Positions 42,942-51,970 of a stretch of 64,000 bases of DNA are shown in pieces. Below the pieces are notes generated by a model. The model was not told the origin of the DNA and did not search any database. It saw nothing but the letters and a program-made list of their open reading frames with translations. How positions within the stretch are numbered: the stretch's first letter is position 1; every line of letters begins with the position of its first letter. Origin of the DNA: Pseudomonadota bacterium (GTDB taxonomy: Bacteria > Bdellovibrionota > FAC87 > UBA2466); contig RFNO01000107.1 in NCBI GenBank assembly GCA_009927165.1, positions 1 to 64,000 of the forward strand. The letters run 5' to 3'. Both the position numbers and the translations under genes were made by a program.

Positions 42942-44012
42942 CTAGAGGAAACGTAAAATGTCTACGGGGGTAATCGGTGTTCCTCGAGCAATATCTCGTT
43001 CCGAAACCGTTCCCACCAATTTAGTGTAAAAACGAGGTGCTACTCCTAAGCTGGGTCGAATGACTCGAATGTTTTCAGCTGAAAAACGCTCTCCTCGTTT
43101 AATATCCTTAACTGCATAAACTGACCGTCGAAATAATCGAGACTTACTTTCGGACTCAGTTCCGTTGTAGGTAACCGATCCCAAAGCTTGCCATGCACGC
43201 AAAGCTTCTGTGACTAGCAAAGAAAACTCCTGGGGTTCCAATGAGAATGCAGAATCAACTCCTCCATCCGCACGCGCCAAAGTAAAATGCTTTTCAATCA
43301 CGGTAGCTCCAAGAGCAATGCTTGCTACGGCCACTCCTACTCCCATAGTGTGATCTGAAAGTCCGACTTGAGTTTTGAAAAGGTCTCTCATGTGCGGGAT
43401 TGTCAAAATGTTACTGTCCAAGGGTTCGGCGGGATAACTACTCGTACATTTTAGAAGAACAATCTCCGGGCAACCATTTTCTCGTGCACAATCGACCATT
43501 TCCTGAATTTCGATTGGAGAGGCCATTCCCGTAGAGGCAATTAATGGCTTCCGAGTTTTAGCAATTTTTGCCACGAGCGGAAGATGAGTAATTTCGAAAG
43601 ATGCGAGTTTATAGCAGGGAGAGTCCAGTGCCTCCAAAAAATCTACTGCTTCCTCATCAAAGGGAGTGGAGAAACAAATTAATCCCAGTTCTTTGCAGCG
43701 ATCAAAAATTGGTTTGTGCCAGTCGTAAGGAGTTGCCGCTTCTTGGTAGAGCGAGTAGAGCGTTCGCCCCTTCCAAAGGGATTTTTCGTCAGCAATCTTG
43801 AATTCAGGTCTGTCACAGTCTATGGTCAGGCTGTTGGCAGTGTAAGTCTGTAGTTTAATAGCATCAGCGCCGGTTTTCGCGGCTGCCTCAACCAATTCTA
43901 AGGCACGAGCTAAAGATTGATTGTGATTACCCGACAGCTCGGCGATGATGAAAGGTCGATGTTGAGTTCCGATTAATCGATCTGCAATTTGAATCGAATT
44001 CTGATTTTCCAT
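42942..44012 (-). CDS. pseI: Pseudaminic acid synthase
   Basis: PseI condenses 2,4-diacetamido-2,4,6-trideoxy-L-altrose with phosphoenolpyruvate to give pseudaminic acid. The NeuB-type TIM barrel shows FIIAELSGNHNQSLARALELV, GADAIKLQTYT, CFSTPFDEEAVDFL and GLSDHTMGVGVAVASIALGA; the C-terminal antifreeze-like SAF domain begins near RRSVYAVKDIKRGE. ELSGNHN is closer to PseI than to sialic acid NeuB. The ORF-track start at 44186 adds 58 residues antisense to pseG; I use ATG 44012 ([15 protein letters not shown]). This ATG shares CATG with the pseG start on the other strand. Amidation genes follow in the same operon. Confidence 0.92.
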   Translation of the reverse strand: MENQNSIQIADRLIGTQHRPFIIAELSGNHNQSLARALELVEAAAKTGADAIKLQTYTANSLTIDCDRPEFKIADEKSLWKGRTLYSLYQEAATPYDWHKPIFDRCKELGLICFSTPFDEEAVDFLEALDSPCYKLASFEITHLPLVAKIAKTRKPLIASTGMASPIEIQEMVDCARENGCPEIVLLKCTSSYPAEPLDSNILTIPHMRDLFKTQVGLSDHTMGVGVAVASIALGATVIEKHFTLARADGGVDSAFSLEPQEFSLLVTEALRAWQALGSVTYNGTESESKSRLFRRSVYAVKDIKRGERFSAENIRVIRPSLGVAPRFYTKLVGTVSERDIARGTPITPVDILRFL

Positions 44013-46812
44013 GAATCGTTTTGGTCGAACAAATTTAACAATTGCTATGAGGTGCGATGCCTCATCATTCATCGGCTCTGGCCATGTCATGCGAACATTG
44101 ACGCTAGCAGACGAACTATCTCGGCAAGGTAGCACCGTGGTTTTTGTTTGTAAACGCCAGGAGGGCAATCCGTATTCGGTAATCACCGAACGAGGGTATC
44201 CCGTAGAGGAAATAGAAAACGATGAAGAATGGATAGCTCGGAAATGCCCCCTTTTAGGTCTCCCGGAAGGGGTTTTGCCGGAGATACTCCTAGTCGATAA
44301 TTATGGAATTGATCGGGAGCTGGAGGCAAAATTTCGCCCTTTTTTCAATAAAATAGCGGTGATCGACGACCTGAATGATCGTGTTCATGATTGTGATCTT
44401 TTGATAGACCCCAACTTCCATGGGGCTGATTTCCTAAACTCAAATAAAGTAAGGGTCCTGGGAAACCCCCGAAAATTGATAGGTCCTGAATATGCGCTTT
44501 TACGACGGCAGTTCACTGAAGGGAGGCAGAAACAGCAGCTTACTCCTACGATTGAAAAATCTGTGGTTTTATCTCCATTGATCTTTTTTGGGGGTACAGA
44601 TCCTCGCGGTGACACGCTTCGATTTTTACAGGCCTACGAGCAGGCTCTAAAGAATACGAAAAACTCTCAAAATGTAACTCCACACCTTTTGTTGAGCCAG
44701 TCTTTGGCTGATAAGTCAGAAATTTTGGATTTGGCTGCCAGAACTGGGGTCGTAACCGTAATTAATCCAAAGAATGTGGCTGACGTCATGGAGAAATGCG
44801 ATTTTTATTTGGGAAGTGGGGGTACCGTAACTTACGAGCGAATGTCACTCGGTTTAACGGGTTGGGTAATCAGTGTAGCTTCCAATCAAGATGAGATTTC
44901 TGCTGCTTTAGCCGAAGTAGGCGCTCAATATTTTTTGGGCTCAAGTGAAGACGTCAATTATTTAGAGCTGTGTCAAAACCTTCTTCGAGGAGTGACAGTC
45001 CCCCATCAAATGCGAGAAATCTGCTTGAAGCTAGTAGATGGAAAAGGAGCTGAAAGAGTAGCTGAACAGCTACTCTTATTGGGAAAAAACCGAATCTTAT
45101 TTGTTTCTCCTTTTTCCGGGATTCTCCCCCACAGTATTTCAGACTTCCGTGTCGCTCGTGTGCTGCAACAAGACGGATTTCAGATCGACTACCTCAGTTG
45201 CGGGGCAGTGTTGAGCGAGTTTTGTGTATCAATGAGTGCAGCGGGCTTAGAGAGAACGAGCTCCGAGAATGAAAAAAAAACCGCCTGCAAAGTCTGCCAG
45301 AAATGCTCAGATGTCTTGAGTAAACCCTTTAATCGCAAATGGCTATTATCATCTGAGCACTCAAAAGTGGTCAGCGAATACCAGCGCTTTTTAAGTCGTT
45401 TTACAAAAGAAGATTTCTATCATTATAGGTACCAGGGCATCGAAGTTGGAAAATATGCATCTTATGAGTCCCTGCTGAAATACAAAAAGAAATCTCTTCA
45501 GTTTAGCGACGACGAGTATCGGGACGTTGCTCTCAATGTTCAGCAGTGTATTCAGATGATAGAAACCTTGTCTCAGTTGCAAGAGGAAATCGGAGGCTGG
45601 GAGTCTGCTGTCGTTTACAACTCTTATTACGGAGTTAATGCGGTTGCTCGAGAGTTTTTAAAAATGAGGGGCGTAAAAGTTTTTTCCATCCATGCTGGCC
45701 CTAATTTGTCCTACTTTTATGACTCACTACTGGTGGCCCGCGAGCACAACCTCAATTATTATCTGGATCTTAAAGCAAAGTGGGATGCTGCTGACGGACC
45801 TCCGGTTAGCTTGAGAGAGAAAAAAATGTTGGACCAACACTTTGACGAGTTATTTAAGGGTAAATCGGCTTTCGTTTACTCTCGTCCCGTTGGTTCTCAA
45901 TCGATTGATGTTAGGACCTTTTACAAGATTCCATCAGCATCAAAGCTCGTTTTGGCAGCAATGAGTAGTTATGATGAGCGGTTCGCGGCGCAATTTGTGG
46001 GTGCGATTGATCCTCCTTCGGATGCCGTTTTTCCGGATCAAGCATCGTGGATCAAGAGCTTAATCAATTTTGCCGAGCGGAATCCTGATGTATTCGTTCT
46101 CATTCGGGTGCACCCTCGTGAATTCCCCAATAAACGCGAAGGATATACGTCAGAGCATGCCAGAGAGCTGTCTGAAATTTTCAAACAAATGCCAGCCAAT
46201 GCTGCGGTAAATTGGCCAGAGGACAATATTTCGCTCTATGAATTACTGTTGCAGTCTCATGTTCTGGTATCGGCTTGGTCTAGCGTAGCCAAAGAAGCAA
46301 CGCTTTTAGGGTTGCCCGCTCTTTCCTATATGAGCAAGCCCCTCTTGTTTCCTTCTTCATTGATTCACGTCGGTAAGGATGAAAATGAATATCACAAAAA
46401 GTTAAGAGAACTTTGTGACAAGGGCTGGTCGCTCGAAAAAGCCATAGGTATGATGAGATGGTTAGTTTCTGAACAAATCAGAGAAGTGGTTTTCGTGGGA
46501 CGACATTTGTTCCAAAACAGAAGCTTTCTCTTGAGAGCAATTGAGAAAGTGATACGAACTATTTCTATTAAGTGGTATGTGAAGTGGCTAACAGTAAAAC
46601 CCAGAGGTATTGATCGCCAAAAAATTGAGCTTCTGTTTTCTGGCGATTCTCAGAGAAAACTGAGTGCTCCTCAAGAAAAGACAGATGTTCAAGATACCTC
46701 CAAAGACTACCAAACCCTCGTACAGCTTCGAGCAAAATTAATCGAGCGTATAATCAGTAACTCTGATTCCGAAGTTTTAAACTCGTGGCGAGATCCGATC
46801 GCTTCCAAGTGA
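44011..46812 (+). CDS. pseG: PseG-surface polysaccharide GT-B-like fusion protein
   Basis: The 933-residue ORF is a fusion. Residues about 1-355 are PseG, the hydrolase that removes UDP from UDP-2,4-diacetamido-2,4,6-trideoxy-L-altrose: [15 protein letters not shown] (His25), FGGTDPRGD and [15 protein letters not shown]. Residues about 358-933 form a second unit starting [10 protein letters not shown], with Cys397, Cys405 and a CxxCxxC (426-432), then a GT-B-like half with [16 protein letters not shown] and [27 protein letters not shown], as in capsule-type transferases. No internal start or stop separates them. The second domain may be a transferase using the sugar or its product; that is inference. 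It ends in a 36-nt overlap with fcl. Confidence 0.85.
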   Translation: MNRFGRTNLTIAMRCDASSFIGSGHVMRTLTLADELSRQGSTVVFVCKRQEGNPYSVITERGYPVEEIENDEEWIARKCPLLGLPEGVLPEILLVDNYGIDRELEAKFRPFFNKIAVIDDLNDRVHDCDLLIDPNFHGADFLNSNKVRVLGNPRKLIGPEYALLRRQFTEGRQKQQLTPTIEKSVVLSPLIFFGGTDPRGDTLRFLQAYEQALKNTKNSQNVTPHLLLSQSLADKSEILDLAARTGVVTVINPKNVADVMEKCDFYLGSGGTVTYERMSLGLTGWVISVASNQDEISAALAEVGAQYFLGSSEDVNYLELCQNLLRGVTVPHQMREICLKLVDGKGAERVAEQLLLLGKNRILFVSPFSGILPHSISDFRVARVLQQDGFQIDYLSCGAVLSEFCVSMSAAGLERTSSENEKKTACKVCQKCSDVLSKPFNRKWLLSSEHSKVVSEYQRFLSRFTKEDFYHYRYQGIEVGKYASYESLLKYKKKSLQFSDDEYRDVALNVQQCIQMIETLSQLQEEIGGWESAVVYNSYYGVNAVAREFLKMRGVKVFSIHAGPNLSYFYDSLLVAREHNLNYYLDLKAKWDAADGPPVSLREKKMLDQHFDELFKGKSAFVYSRPVGSQSIDVRTFYKIPSASKLVLAAMSSYDERFAAQFVGAIDPPSDAVFPDQASWIKSLINFAERNPDVFVLIRVHPREFPNKREGYTSEHARELSEIFKQMPANAAVNWPEDNISLYELLLQSHVLVSAWSSVAKEATLLGLPALSYMSKPLLFPSSLIHVGKDENEYHKKLRELCDKGWSLEKAIGMMRWLVSEQIREVVFVGRHLFQNRSFLLRAIEKVIRTISIKWYVKWLTVKPRGIDRQKIELLFSGDSQRKLSAPQEKTDVQDTSKDYQTLVQLRAKLIERIISNSDSEVLNSWRDPIASK

Positions 46813-47745
46813 TTGGGTTTTTAGATACCACTGATAAGTTGATCTCAATCCTTCTTTTAAGGATGTCTTGTGTTTCCATCCCAAAGAATGAATTTTTGTG
46901 GAATCCATGAGCTTTCGGGGAGTTCCGTCAGGCTTGGAAGAATCAAATTCAATTTTCCCGGAATAACCCACAACATCAGCCAGTAAGTGTACCAGACTTT
47001 TGATTGAAACTTCTTCTCCTGAACCCACGTTGATAAATTCAGCTCCTTCATAATTTTCCAAAAGGAAAAAACACCCATCAGCGAGATCATCAACAAGCAT
47101 AAACTCACGGAGCGGTGCACCCGTTCCCCAAGCAGTGAATACCGGCTGATTAGCTATTTTGGCATCGTGCAATCGTCGCATTAATCCAGGAATCACATGC
47201 GAATTCTCAAGGTGAAAGTTATCTCCCATTCCATAAAGATTCGGAGGCATTGCGGAAATGAATCGTTTCCCGTATTGGCGATTGTAGTACTCCGCTAATT
47301 TAATGCCCGTAATTTTGGCTATCGCGTAGCCTTCATTGGTCGGTTCCAAGGAGCCGCTCAAAATACTGCTTTCCTTGATGGGCTGCTCCGCAAATTTTGG
47401 AAAGATACAGGAGCTACCTAAAAACAATAATTTTTCTACATTTGAGTTAGCTGCCGTGTGGATGACATTGGAAGCAATCATTAAATTGTCATAAAGAAAT
47501 TCGGTTGGAGAATTTCTGTTGGCGATGATTCCTCCGACTCGGCCTGCAGCTACAAATACAAAATCGGGTCGTTCCTTAGCAAAAAAGTCTTCCACTCGAT
47601 CTTGTCGAGTAAGGTCCAATTCCTGGTGCGACCGAGTAATAATATGGTTGAATCCTTTTTGTTCAAGAAGACGTACCATCGCAGAGCCCACCATTCCTCG
47701 GTGACCAGATACAAAAACTTTGGCGCTACGGCTAAGGGATTTCAT
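46777..47745 (-). CDS. fcl: GDP-L-fucose synthase
   Basis: This extended SDR (WcaG/Fcl) converts GDP-4-keto-6-deoxy-D-mannose to GDP-L-fucose by epimerisation at C3 and C5 and NADPH reduction. Motifs are [18 protein letters not shown], the active site GSSCIFP with [10 protein letters not shown], and [23 protein letters not shown] use ATG 47745 ([14 protein letters not shown]); ATG 47766 is also possible and no SD decides. The partner Gmd (GDP-mannose 4,6-dehydratase) is not in the window. Its 3' end overlaps the pseG fusion. Confidence 0.92.
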   Translation of the reverse strand: MKSLSRSAKVFVSGHRGMVGSAMVRLLEQKGFNHIITRSHQELDLTRQDRVEDFFAKERPDFVFVAAGRVGGIIANRNSPTEFLYDNLMIASNVIHTAANSNVEKLLFLGSSCIFPKFAEQPIKESSILSGSLEPTNEGYAIAKITGIKLAEYYNRQYGKRFISAMPPNLYGMGDNFHLENSHVIPGLMRRLHDAKIANQPVFTAWGTGAPLREFMLVDDLADGCFFLLENYEGAEFINVGSGEEVSIKSLVHLLADVVGYSGKIEFDSSKPDGTPRKLMDSTKIHSLGWKHKTSLKEGLRSTYQWYLKTQSLGSDRISPRV

Positions 47746-47887
47746 AGGTTGATATTGAGTTACCATATTGGATGGCAAATGGTCTACTGAAGAGAGAGTA
47801 GATAACTGATGTTGCGCACCGCCTCAGAAGCTTGCATTTCATTTTATGTCCGTTTCTGATAAGCCCGCATAGCTGCAGTAAATAAAA

Positions 47888-48844
47888 ATGGAAAAAATTC
47901 TTTTTATCAAGCTAGGGGCCATTGGAGATGTTGTGATGGCACTTACTGCCCTCCAGCGTCGGCTGGAAGACATACCCCAGGAGATTTCCTGGGTTTGCGG
48001 TAAAACCGTTGAGCCTTTGATCCATCGTTTTTTGCCTTCTGTGAATCTTTTCTCACTAGATGAGCAAAAACTGTTTCAGGCTTCCCCCATGAAGGCCATG
48101 CAAGAGATCATTCGTGTGAATTGGAACTTAAAAGGGCAAAAATTTGATCGAATAGTAGTGGGTTATCGAGATCCTCGGTATCGACTTTTTACTCTTTCTG
48201 CCCGTTCTAAAATTAGAAAGTTTTTCACGTCCATCCCGGGTAAGTACCATGCCGATATTTATTACGAACTCCTGGGAGGGGACGCTCAGAAGTTAATTAC
48301 CCATCCTTTAAATCCCAAGTCACTGGTTCCTAAAGCCCATCAGAGTCAGGGGTGGGTAATTGCACCAGGAGGAGCCAAAAATATCCAACGAGATGATCAC
48401 CTTCGACGGTATCCCATTGAGCATTATGTTAGGCTGACGAAGCTGATTCTCGACAAGAAAAAAGAGGTTACGGTGTTGGGTTCTCAAACCGACGAATGGG
48501 TTAGGCCTTTCTTTAAAAATTTGCCCGTAAAGTGGGCTCTAGGAACGGTAAGCTTGGTCGACTTGCCCTTGTGGCTGCAGCAATTTGAGCGATTAGTGAC
48601 GCATGATAGTGGGCCCATGCATCTGGGATTTATGGCCGGGATTCCCGTTACCGCTCTTTTCGGTCCGACTCGAGCGGATGAAAAGGTCCCTAAAAATGCC
48701 AAGGAAAATGGCTCGGTAATTATTCAAGGAGGATTGGGTTTACCCTGTGCCCCTTGCTATGACGGTAGAAATTATGCTCAGTGTGAGCATCAAAAGTGTT
48801 TGGCTGAAGTACAGCCCGATTGGCGCACATTCACCGCCACTTAA
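47888..48844 (+). CDS. Glycosyltransferase family 9 (heptosyltransferase-like)
   Basis: A GT-B enzyme of the ADP-heptose:LPS heptosyltransferase family, 318 residues. It begins ILFIKLGAIGDVVMALTAL, and the C-terminal donor-binding half has VIAPGGAKNIQ, VTHDSGPMHLGFMAGIPVTALFGPT. The C-terminal CAPC and CEHQKC Cys pairs occur in many GT9 proteins. It probably adds heptose or a related sugar to the LPS core, so the organism likely makes a Gram-negative LPS. It overlaps the convergent GT2 gene by 14 nt. No clear promoter is seen in the 142-nt gap upstream. Confidence 0.88.
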   Translation: MEKILFIKLGAIGDVVMALTALQRRLEDIPQEISWVCGKTVEPLIHRFLPSVNLFSLDEQKLFQASPMKAMQEIIRVNWNLKGQKFDRIVVGYRDPRYRLFTLSARSKIRKFFTSIPGKYHADIYYELLGGDAQKLITHPLNPKSLVPKAHQSQGWVIAPGGAKNIQRDDHLRRYPIEHYVRLTKLILDKKKEVTVLGSQTDEWVRPFFKNLPVKWALGTVSLVDLPLWLQQFERLVTHDSGPMHLGFMAGIPVTALFGPTRADEKVPKNAKENGSVIIQGGLGLPCAPCYDGRNYAQCEHQKCLAEVQPDWRTFTAT

Positions 48845-49625
48845 AAAATCGCCAAACTTTTATCAATCCCCCCAAGCCCCACTTCGAGAAATAGTTCTTC
48901 AAGTGAATTCGGTTTCGTCTATTACTTAGAGCTTTTTGGGCTTCTAAATTCCAAAGCTGATTTTTTTTGAGCGCTCTTTCAGCTTCCTCGACCGATTTAA
49001 GTTCATTGACTGTAGATGCTCCCCCTGAATGCATAACTGCCAATGGAGCGCCCTCGATATAATATCCTTTCAGCTTGGTCTCTAGTGGATTCAAATACAA
49101 CCGACAAATCAGTTCAAAATCCATGGCGTAGCTAAAACTTTCATCAAAAAGTCCTAACTTATCGTAAAAACTTTTTCGAACAAAGAAAGCCGGATGATTG
49201 AAAGGCATAGCTTTTGTAATCGGACCTTGGAGAGGACGTCGAATTTGAGAGCCATGCACGGGATCGACAAAGAGCATGTTTCCGTGCACAAATTCCAAAT
49301 CTGGCTCAGCTAAAAATGCGGAAGTAACTCGCTCTAAAGTATGTTCATCAAAAAAAGCATCATCACTATTGAGAATTGAAATAATATCACCGCTAGCTAT
49401 TCGAATTCCCTTGTTGAACGCATCACTAATTCCCCGATCCTTTTCTGAAACGATTTTAGGGCTACGTTTTGATTGGTTGTTGATCATGGAAACAGTTTGA
49501 TCGGAACTCAGATTGTCGATGAAAATATGCTCCGTTTCAGGATGCAGTTGAACATTCACACTCTGAATATTTCGTCTAATACTAGCTTCTGAGTTGAAGG
49601 TCGGAGTGATGACAGAAATTTTCAT
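48831..49625 (-). CDS. Glycosyltransferase family 2 (WcaA-like)
   Basis: A 264-residue GT-A enzyme: ISVITPTFNSEASIRRNIQSV, HIFIDNLSSDQTV, KDRGISDAFNKGI and the metal motif ISILNSDDAFFDE. FNHPAFFVRKSFYDKLGLFDESF is common in colanic-acid-type GT2 proteins. Its ATG lies 25 nt after the CCA of tRNA-Ser on the same strand, with no SD in between, so tRNA processing would leave a short leader. It is the last glycan gene and marks the right border of the locus. Confidence 0.87.
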   Translation of the reverse strand: MKISVITPTFNSEASIRRNIQSVNVQLHPETEHIFIDNLSSDQTVSMINNQSKRSPKIVSEKDRGISDAFNKGIRIASGDIISILNSDDAFFDEHTLERVTSAFLAEPDLEFVHGNMLFVDPVHGSQIRRPLQGPITKAMPFNHPAFFVRKSFYDKLGLFDESFSYAMDFELICRLYLNPLETKLKGYYIEGAPLAVMHSGGASTVNELKSVEEAERALKKNQLWNLEAQKALSNRRNRIHLKNYFSKWGLGGLIKVWRFFKWR

Positions 49626-49650
49626 GGGAAGTATTTACTGGGGTCTTGAA

Positions 49651-49741
49651 TGGCGGAGAGAGAGAGATTCGAACTCTCGATAGGCTATTAACCTATACAC
49701 GCGTTCCAGGCGTGCGCCTTCAACCACTCGGCCATCTCTCC
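49651..49741 (-). tRNA. tRNA-Ser (anticodon GGA)
   Basis: The minus strand folds into a class II tRNA of 91 nt: acceptor GGAGAGA/TCTCTCC, anticodon stem CACGC/GCGTG around loop CTGGAAC (anticodon GGA), a long variable arm with ATAGG/CCTAT, T arm GAGAG-TTCGAAT-CTCTC, discriminator G and encoded CCA. It reads UCC and UCU codons. It borders the surface-glycan locus; I found no second copy of its 3' end in the window that would mark an integration. Confidence 0.97.
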
Positions 49742-49819
49742 GCAAAAAAATAATCACCCAGACAGTTAACACAGACCGGTGTACCTGGTCTACTCTGGAA
49801 ACGAATGAAATTACAGGAA

Positions 49820-50293
49820 TTACGCTCCGCGTTTAGAGCGCTTGGTTTTGAAGTACTGGCTGAGCGCGGAGCCACATTTTTCGCCTAAAACTCCCCCTCG
49901 AACGACTTTAAACCGATGATCGAATACTCCTTTTTCAATTAGAGGTAATAACATTTCTAAACCAGCTCCTTTGGGGTCTTTTGCGCCATAAAAAATAGAC
50001 TCGACTCGGCCCCACAAGAGAGCACCTGTGCACATCATGCAAGGTTCAATCGTGACATAGAGAGCAGTTTCGAGAGGCAAACGCCATTGGCCAGTTCGTC
50101 GATTGTAATCTTCCAGGGCCTCGATTTCAGCGTGCGCCGTGGTTTTTCCACTCTTTTCCCGCAAGTTATAGCCTTGTCCAATCACTTTTCCGTCATGAAC
50201 TAAGATGGCCCCTATCGGAACTTCATCTAGTCGTTCGGCAGAACTGCCGAGATCCAGGGCAAGTTGCATGAATTGTTCATGATTAAAATCCAT
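49820..50293 (-). CDS. tadA: tRNA adenosine(34) deaminase
   Basis: TadA converts A34 to inosine in tRNA-Arg(ACG). The zinc site is HAEIEAL (His and the catalytic Glu) and PCMMC. MDFNHEQFMQLALDLG at the N terminus matches the family start. The ORF track begins at 50398 inside tRNA-Leu and gives the familiar false peptide GGIGRHAGLRSL; ATG 50293 is the real start and gives 157 residues. This ATG is only 7 nt (TTCTTTT) after the tRNA-Leu CCA, so no SD can exist in a processed mRNA. tRNA-Ser follows 78 nt downstream on the same strand. Confidence 0.93.
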   Translation of the reverse strand: MDFNHEQFMQLALDLGSSAERLDEVPIGAILVHDGKVIGQGYNLREKSGKTTAHAEIEALEDYNRRTGQWRLPLETALYVTIEPCMMCTGALLWGRVESIFYGAKDPKGAGLEMLLPLIEKGVFDHRFKVVRGGVLGEKCGSALSQYFKTKRSKRGA

Positions 50294-50300
50294 AAAAGAA

Positions 50301-50385
50301 TGGTGCTCGGCGGGAGACTCGAACTCCCACGGGTCGCCCCACAGGCTTCTGAGACCTGCGTGTCTACCAATTCCACCAGCCGAGC
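50301..50385 (-). tRNA. tRNA-Leu (anticodon CAG)
   Basis: The minus strand gives an 85-nt class II tRNA: acceptor GCTCGGC/GCCGAGC, D arm with TGGTGGAATTGGTAGACA, anticodon stem CAGGT/GCCTG with loop CTCAGAA (anticodon CAG), variable arm, T arm GGGAG-TTCGAGT-CTCCC, discriminator A and encoded CCA. It reads CUG. It lies directly upstream of tadA. Confidence 0.97.
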
Positions 50386-50453
50386 GAAATTTCGGCAAAA
50401 TTTACAAACAAATACTTAACTGGAGAGGCCCAATTTGTCTATGATGCAGAGTC

Positions 50454-51131
50454 ATGGCCAAGCGAGGTTTTTTTATCAGTTTTGAAGGCGGGGAGGGGGG
50501 AGGAAAGTCTACCCAAATTAAACGTTTGAAAACGGTCCTGCGACGTAATCGAGTGCCTTTTCTGGTAACTTTAGAGCCTGGAGGGACTCGGATTGGAAGA
50601 AAAATTCGGGAGCTTCTCTTAAACCCCAAAAATAAGAACTTATCCAATCGAGCTGAACTGTATTTGTATGAAGCAGACCGAGCTCAACATGTGGAGGAAG
50701 TGATTCGACCTGCTTTGGAGGCGGGTAAAGTTGTTATTACGGATCGTTATGCGGATTCCTCTTCCGTTTATCAAGGTATCTGCCGTGGGTTGGGAGTCGG
50801 ATGGACGGAAAAACTCAATGACTTTGCTACCCAATATCTTTATCCCGATTTAGTTATTGTTTTAGATGTACCTGAATCTGTCGGTCTCTCAAGGGTCCGC
50901 AACCGGCTTCAGAGTGATCCGAAGCTGCGAGGAAAGCGCAGAGTAGTAAAATTGGACCGCTTAGAGCGTGAACGCTCTTCTTTTCACCGAAAAGTTCGGA
51001 AAGGTTTTATTGCACTTTCGAAGAAACATTCTGAACGAATTAAATTAATAGATGCCACACAAAGTCCCGATAATGTCTCTCAACAGATTTTAGCCCTCAT
51101 TCAAAAACGCTGGGGAAAGAGACTCAGATGA
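50454..51131 (+). CDS. tmk: Thymidylate kinase
   Basis: Tmk phosphorylates dTMP to dTDP. The P-loop is FEGGEGGGKST (10-20), followed by LEPGGTRIGRKIRELLL (the family TREPGG region with Leu for Thr-Arg), the DR(Y/H) motif ITDRYADSSSVYQG and VLDVPESVGLSRVRNR. At 225 residues the length is normal. The gene is followed by the delta-prime subunit gene with a 4-nt ATGA overlap, the standard tmk-holB arrangement. A ThyX-type synthase for the preceding step lies at 61626. Confidence 0.95.
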   Translation: MAKRGFFISFEGGEGGGKSTQIKRLKTVLRRNRVPFLVTLEPGGTRIGRKIRELLLNPKNKNLSNRAELYLYEADRAQHVEEVIRPALEAGKVVITDRYADSSSVYQGICRGLGVGWTEKLNDFATQYLYPDLVIVLDVPESVGLSRVRNRLQSDPKLRGKRRVVKLDRLERERSSFHRKVRKGFIALSKKHSERIKLIDATQSPDNVSQQILALIQKRWGKRLR

Positions 51132-51952
51132 ACGCTGGAGTTTTGGGGGTTCAAGGAAATATCGCGGTCCAAGAACGGTTGTTTCGGTATTTGTCATCAG
51201 GAAGGGTTCACCCCGGTTTGATTTTTTCTGGCCCCGATAAAAGGTCGAAATGGCAAGTCGCAATTGGAATTGCTAAGTTTCTGTTTTGTAACCACCGAGG
51301 CAAAGATGCTTTTTGTAATCAGTGCTCGAGTTGCAAAAGAATCGAAAAAGAAATTCATCCAGACGTACTTCTCTTTAAGAATGATGAAGATGACTCGTTA
51401 AAAGTAGAAACCATTCGAGAAATTACGCACCAAATGGAAGTAGCTCCCTTAGAGGGCGGCGCAAAGATTTGTGTGATTGAGGAGGCTCATCGGATGAATC
51501 ATGCTTCTGCTAATGCATTTTTGAAGACGTTGGAAGAACCCAAGCCTCATCGTTATTTTATTCTCCTAACAACACAGTTAGGATCGTTTTTGCCCACTTT
51601 GTTGTCCCGTTCTATTGTTTTTCATTTTAGGCCTGAACAGGAAGTACTCACTTTTACAGCCGAGGAAACAGAAAGGTATCAAAAATTGGTGGAATCCTTT
51701 CAACGCACTAGAGATCCGAGGCCCATCATTGAAAATTGTGAAGAAAAAGAGGCCTGTCTTAGATTTATTCAATTTTTGCAAACAGAGTTGAGGAAAGCAG
51801 CAACAGGAGATGAACCTCAGACCCTGTTTAGTTCATGGAGCAGTTATGATTGTGCCAAAAAATTTGATGAAATAGTTCAATTAGAGGGGCGTTTGCGTTC
51901 AAATGCCAATTACGGTTTAATGCTAGAGAGTTTTTTGCGTCAGGAATTTTAA
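51128..51952 (+). CDS. holB: DNA polymerase III delta-prime subunit-like protein
   Basis: A clamp-loader AAA+-type protein of 274 residues. The Walker A position reads SGPDKRSKWQVA, without GKT, as is common in delta-prime subunits that do not hydrolyse ATP. A zinc-type Cys set follows (CNHRGKDAFCNQCSSC), then VETIREITHQMEVAPLEGGAKICVIEEAHRMNHASANAFLKTLEEP, very typical of HolB/DnaX. It is shorter at the C terminus than E. coli HolB, so the collar domain is reduced. Coupled to tmk; metG follows after 18 nt. Confidence 0.9.
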   Translation: MNAGVLGVQGNIAVQERLFRYLSSGRVHPGLIFSGPDKRSKWQVAIGIAKFLFCNHRGKDAFCNQCSSCKRIEKEIHPDVLLFKNDEDDSLKVETIREITHQMEVAPLEGGAKICVIEEAHRMNHASANAFLKTLEEPKPHRYFILLTTQLGSFLPTLLSRSIVFHFRPEQEVLTFTAEETERYQKLVESFQRTRDPRPIIENCEEKEACLRFIQFLQTELRKAATGDEPQTLFSSWSSYDCAKKFDEIVQLEGRLRSNANYGLMLESFLRQEF

Positions 51953-51970
51953 ACAAGTGTTCAATCAGAC

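Noticed and set aside
44013-44186. 58-residue N-terminal extension of pseI
   Set aside because: It is antisense to the conserved PseG start region and has no match to PseI proteins, which begin near [12 protein letters not shown].
49651-49741. tRNA-Ser as an integration site of a genomic island
   Set aside because: The glycan locus ends at this tRNA, but I found no second copy of the tRNA 3' end and no integrase next to it; the XerC-like gene at 63 kb looks like a housekeeping recombinase.
50294-50398. N-terminal extension of tadA in the ORF track
   Set aside because: It is translated tRNA-Leu sequence and gives the well-known false peptide GGIGRHAGLRSL; the TadA N terminus starts at 50293.
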